From Psilocybe azurescens (Eukaryota; Basidiomycota; Agaricomycetes; Agaricales; Agrocybaceae), in the NCBI GenBank assembly GCA_023853785.1, contig JAJIRX010000681.1:62001-126000 (forward strand): DNA of 64,000 nucleotides, read 5' to 3'. The position numbers were made by a program, and so were the translations under genes. The notes below the pieces were generated by a model, which was not told the DNA's origin, searched no databases, and saw nothing but the letters and a program-made list of their open reading frames with translations. Within the stretch, counting starts at the first letter, position 1. Every line of letters begins with the position of its first letter. This document shows, in pieces, positions 62,201 to 64,000 of the stretch.

Positions 62201-64000
62201 ATGTCCGTTACATCCAAACCATAGCCGGCGGAGATATAAGATGTGCCTGATATGAGATTGCTCCCACTTTCTGCGCCAAAGAGTGTACAAGATTGATTGG
62301 GCCCTAACTCATCCCTGTGCAAAGATTTTACCCATGAGTAATGCCCATAACATCGAAAGAAGAAGGCATTACGGATATTTGGAAAGCCCCAATCCATTAC
62401 GAGGCACTATTGCAGCGCCATCGCATGTTAGCTGCGTCAAAAATAAGCTTTTCGTAGTGATGACAGTAAAAAAAAACCAACCGTGATCCGCATGAACTCA
62501 TTTTCCATACATGATTCCCATGCTAGAAAGCGCATTGAACATATGAACGTCAATTTGAATGCGGAGACTGACCATATGCAATAGGGTTGACGTAATACTG
62601 CGTGAGGGAAGTACCGATCAGCTTGCATATACTTGACAAGGAACAACCACTTACAATCCAGAATAGCCATCTCTTCATCTTTATTACCGGCAAAATATAT
62701 CCCGTGTACTCGACACTGCCAGAGGATTAGCATCGTTAAAATATAAAGGGTAGCGACTCACAAATTTGGAATGAAGAAGACTGCGAGACGGAAGGCTGAA
62801 TCAAAGTTGAAACAGAGGAGGCCAAATGTACGGAAGAATCCTTGCATGACAAGGTACGCGATATAGTTGAATAGGTGGAAGGTCCAGAAACCTCCTGCTG
62901 ATCTATGGAGCCCGGACATGAAGTACACCACGATATTAAACAAGATGATACGTGTAGCGGAGAACGGAAGATCGGCTAGGGTGTTGGCGACGGCAATTGC
63001 AGACGCTCTGTACATGCTATAGTTGGTCTGAGAGAACATTAAATATACAGATAAATACACAAAGAAATCAAGTGCACCTGTTTGCGTAGAATAGGCCTTC
63101 CAATCATTTGCATGGGCATCTAAGATGCGGTTAACACTCGATATCTAGCAAGAAAAATGTTGTGTCGTAAATACCTCGCCAAAGGCATCCAGACACGTCG
63201 TCAACAAAGCGGCGAAGATTACCCCCCACGCGTAAAGGCGCCACTGGAAGTTGTAGGTTGATCAAAGTAAGCAGCACCGATGACGAGTGCTAGAAGCTGA
63301 ACGGAAATGAGCACAAATGAGTATACAACTAAGATGGTGACGCACAATTGAAAGAGAAAAGCTGGTATAAAGTTGGAATTTGTCCTGTAGTTTCTGCTGG
63401 AATTGCCTGACTGTCAATGCTTTGATTTGTCCGGTATAACCGAGCGTGTAAGGGACTCTTCTTCGACACGCCTTTCTTCTTGTCCGCAGCTACTGCAACA
63501 CGGAAAGCCTCCTGATCAGCCTTCTCCGTTTCCATATGAAGCCTGTATTTCTCGAGCGTGTCCATGTTGTCAGCAGCATATTGAGATTTCTTGTAACTCG
63601 CTTCCAACGCTTCCGGAGTTGATGGCGTATCTTCAGCTGATCGACCAGGAGCAAAGCGACGTTCGTTCGGATCCGTGCACCCAGTGAGATAATCAGCTGT
63701 GCTTTGGCGAGGAAGTGATTGGAATCCCAAATTTTCAAAATAGGCTCGCGCCTCCGCAGGAGGTCCGTAAAATACTTGTCGACCTTGGTCGAGAACAAGA
63801 ACTTTATCGAATAGCTCATAGATACTCTCTCCAGCTTGATATCTGTATCCGAAACACTTAGTGAAGACGGACGGTTTGAGAAGCTTCAATAGCTTACAAA
63901 GTGACAAAGGTGGTTTGACCAAGGATATCCGTCATAATCCGCAAGCTTTTGACAAAATCAAGAGCTGTCGACGCATCCAGACCACGTGTAGAATTGTCCC
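59244..64000 (-). CDS. PDR-type ABC transporter 2 (partial, 5' end beyond the right edge)
   Basis: Tandem paralogue of transporter 1 in the same orientation. The window begins inside NBD1 at the Walker B region ([10 protein letters not shown], intact here) and runs through [23 protein letters not shown]1 ([40 protein letters not shown]), NBD2 (GASGAGKTT across an intron near 61735-61660, [25 protein letters not shown]) and TMD2 ([20 protein letters not shown]). The end reads [48 protein letters not shown] and, after a normal GT..AG intron, [10 protein letters not shown] with a stop at 59244-59246. One extra base at 63450-63451 breaks the frame in KKSPYTLGY relative to transporter 1. Confidence 0.88.
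60988..61260. repeat. Identity tract A, copy in PDR transporter 2
   Basis: Matches 54081-54353 exactly at a constant offset of 6907 bp. Similarity stays high, with scattered substitutions, to about 61387. Confidence 0.85.
63371..64000. repeat. Identity tract B, copy in PDR transporter 2
   Basis: Matches 56473-57103. The tract is still identical where the window ends, so it may continue further right. Confidence 0.85.

Overview
This window is nuclear DNA from a filamentous basidiomycete, most likely an agaricomycete (mushroom-forming) fungus. Genes are dense and lie on both strands. They are split by many introns of about 50-60 nt with GT..AG borders. Several families have typical agaricomycete features: an Skt5-like chitin synthase activator ending in a CaaX box, a Sps1/YSK-type STE20 kinase, and tandem PDR-type ABC transporters. 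No prokaryotic operon, CRISPR array or viral gene was seen.

Layout. 1-6.1 kb: the left-truncated RAD5 DNA-repair helicase/ubiquitin ligase (-), divergent from CCT7, a chaperonin subunit (+). 7.2-9.6 kb: a Dal5-type MFS permease (+), convergent with a membrane-anchored fucosyltransferase-like protein (-, 9.7-11.8 kb). 12.2-13.0 kb: a small Ser-rich secreted protein (-). 14.3-16.2 kb: a cation diffusion facilitator with a Mn-type signature (+). 17.7-19.8 kb: the STE20-family kinase (+). 20.1-23.3 kb: AP-3 delta adaptin (-). 23.8-25.8 kb: a Dbl-homology RhoGEF (+). 26.6-29.4 kb: a type I Baeyer-Villiger monooxygenase (+). 29.5-32.5 kb: exocyst subunit Exo84 (-), divergent from the Skt5-like Sel1-repeat protein (+, 32.7-34.4 kb). 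34.4-36.6 kb is gene-poor: an intron-containing tRNA candidate (anticodon CCA, Trp) and a 484-bp MITE with TA target duplication and 31-bp inverted repeats. 36.6-37.8 kb: an MDR-family reductase (+). 38.1-41.3 kb: 3-methylcrotonyl-CoA carboxylase alpha (+). 41.3-42.8 kb: tRNA-dihydrouridine synthase Dus2 (-). 43.1-45.2 kb: calnexin (-), with a cluster of ACGT cores upstream resembling unfolded-protein-response elements. 45.4-49.1 kb: the U5 snRNP GTPase Snu114 (-), divergent from prefoldin subunit 1 (+). 50.5-51.9 kb: a decayed TPR-protein gene (+). 52.3-64 kb: two tandem PDR ABC transporters (-), the second cut by the window edge.

Most genes are conserved housekeeping genes: protein folding (CCT7, prefoldin, calnexin), trafficking and polarity (AP-3 delta, Exo84, RhoGEF, Skt5, STE20 kinase), splicing (Snu114), repair (RAD5), tRNA modification (Dus2) and leucine breakdown (MCCA). 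The faster-evolving parts are the PDR tandem, the TPR pseudogene and the MITE/tRNA segment.

Two patterns deserve attention. First, many otherwise well-conserved genes carry single 1-2 nt frame breaks, mostly at short homopolymers (RAD5, MFS, RhoGEF, Exo84, Skt5, Dus2, both PDR genes). This looks more like residual sequencing error than mass gene death. Second, the two PDR genes are diverged over most of their length but share tracts that are identical even through introns, which suggests recent gene conversion. I found no clearly new multi-gene system. All assignments come from reading the sequence and recalling families; no database search was run.
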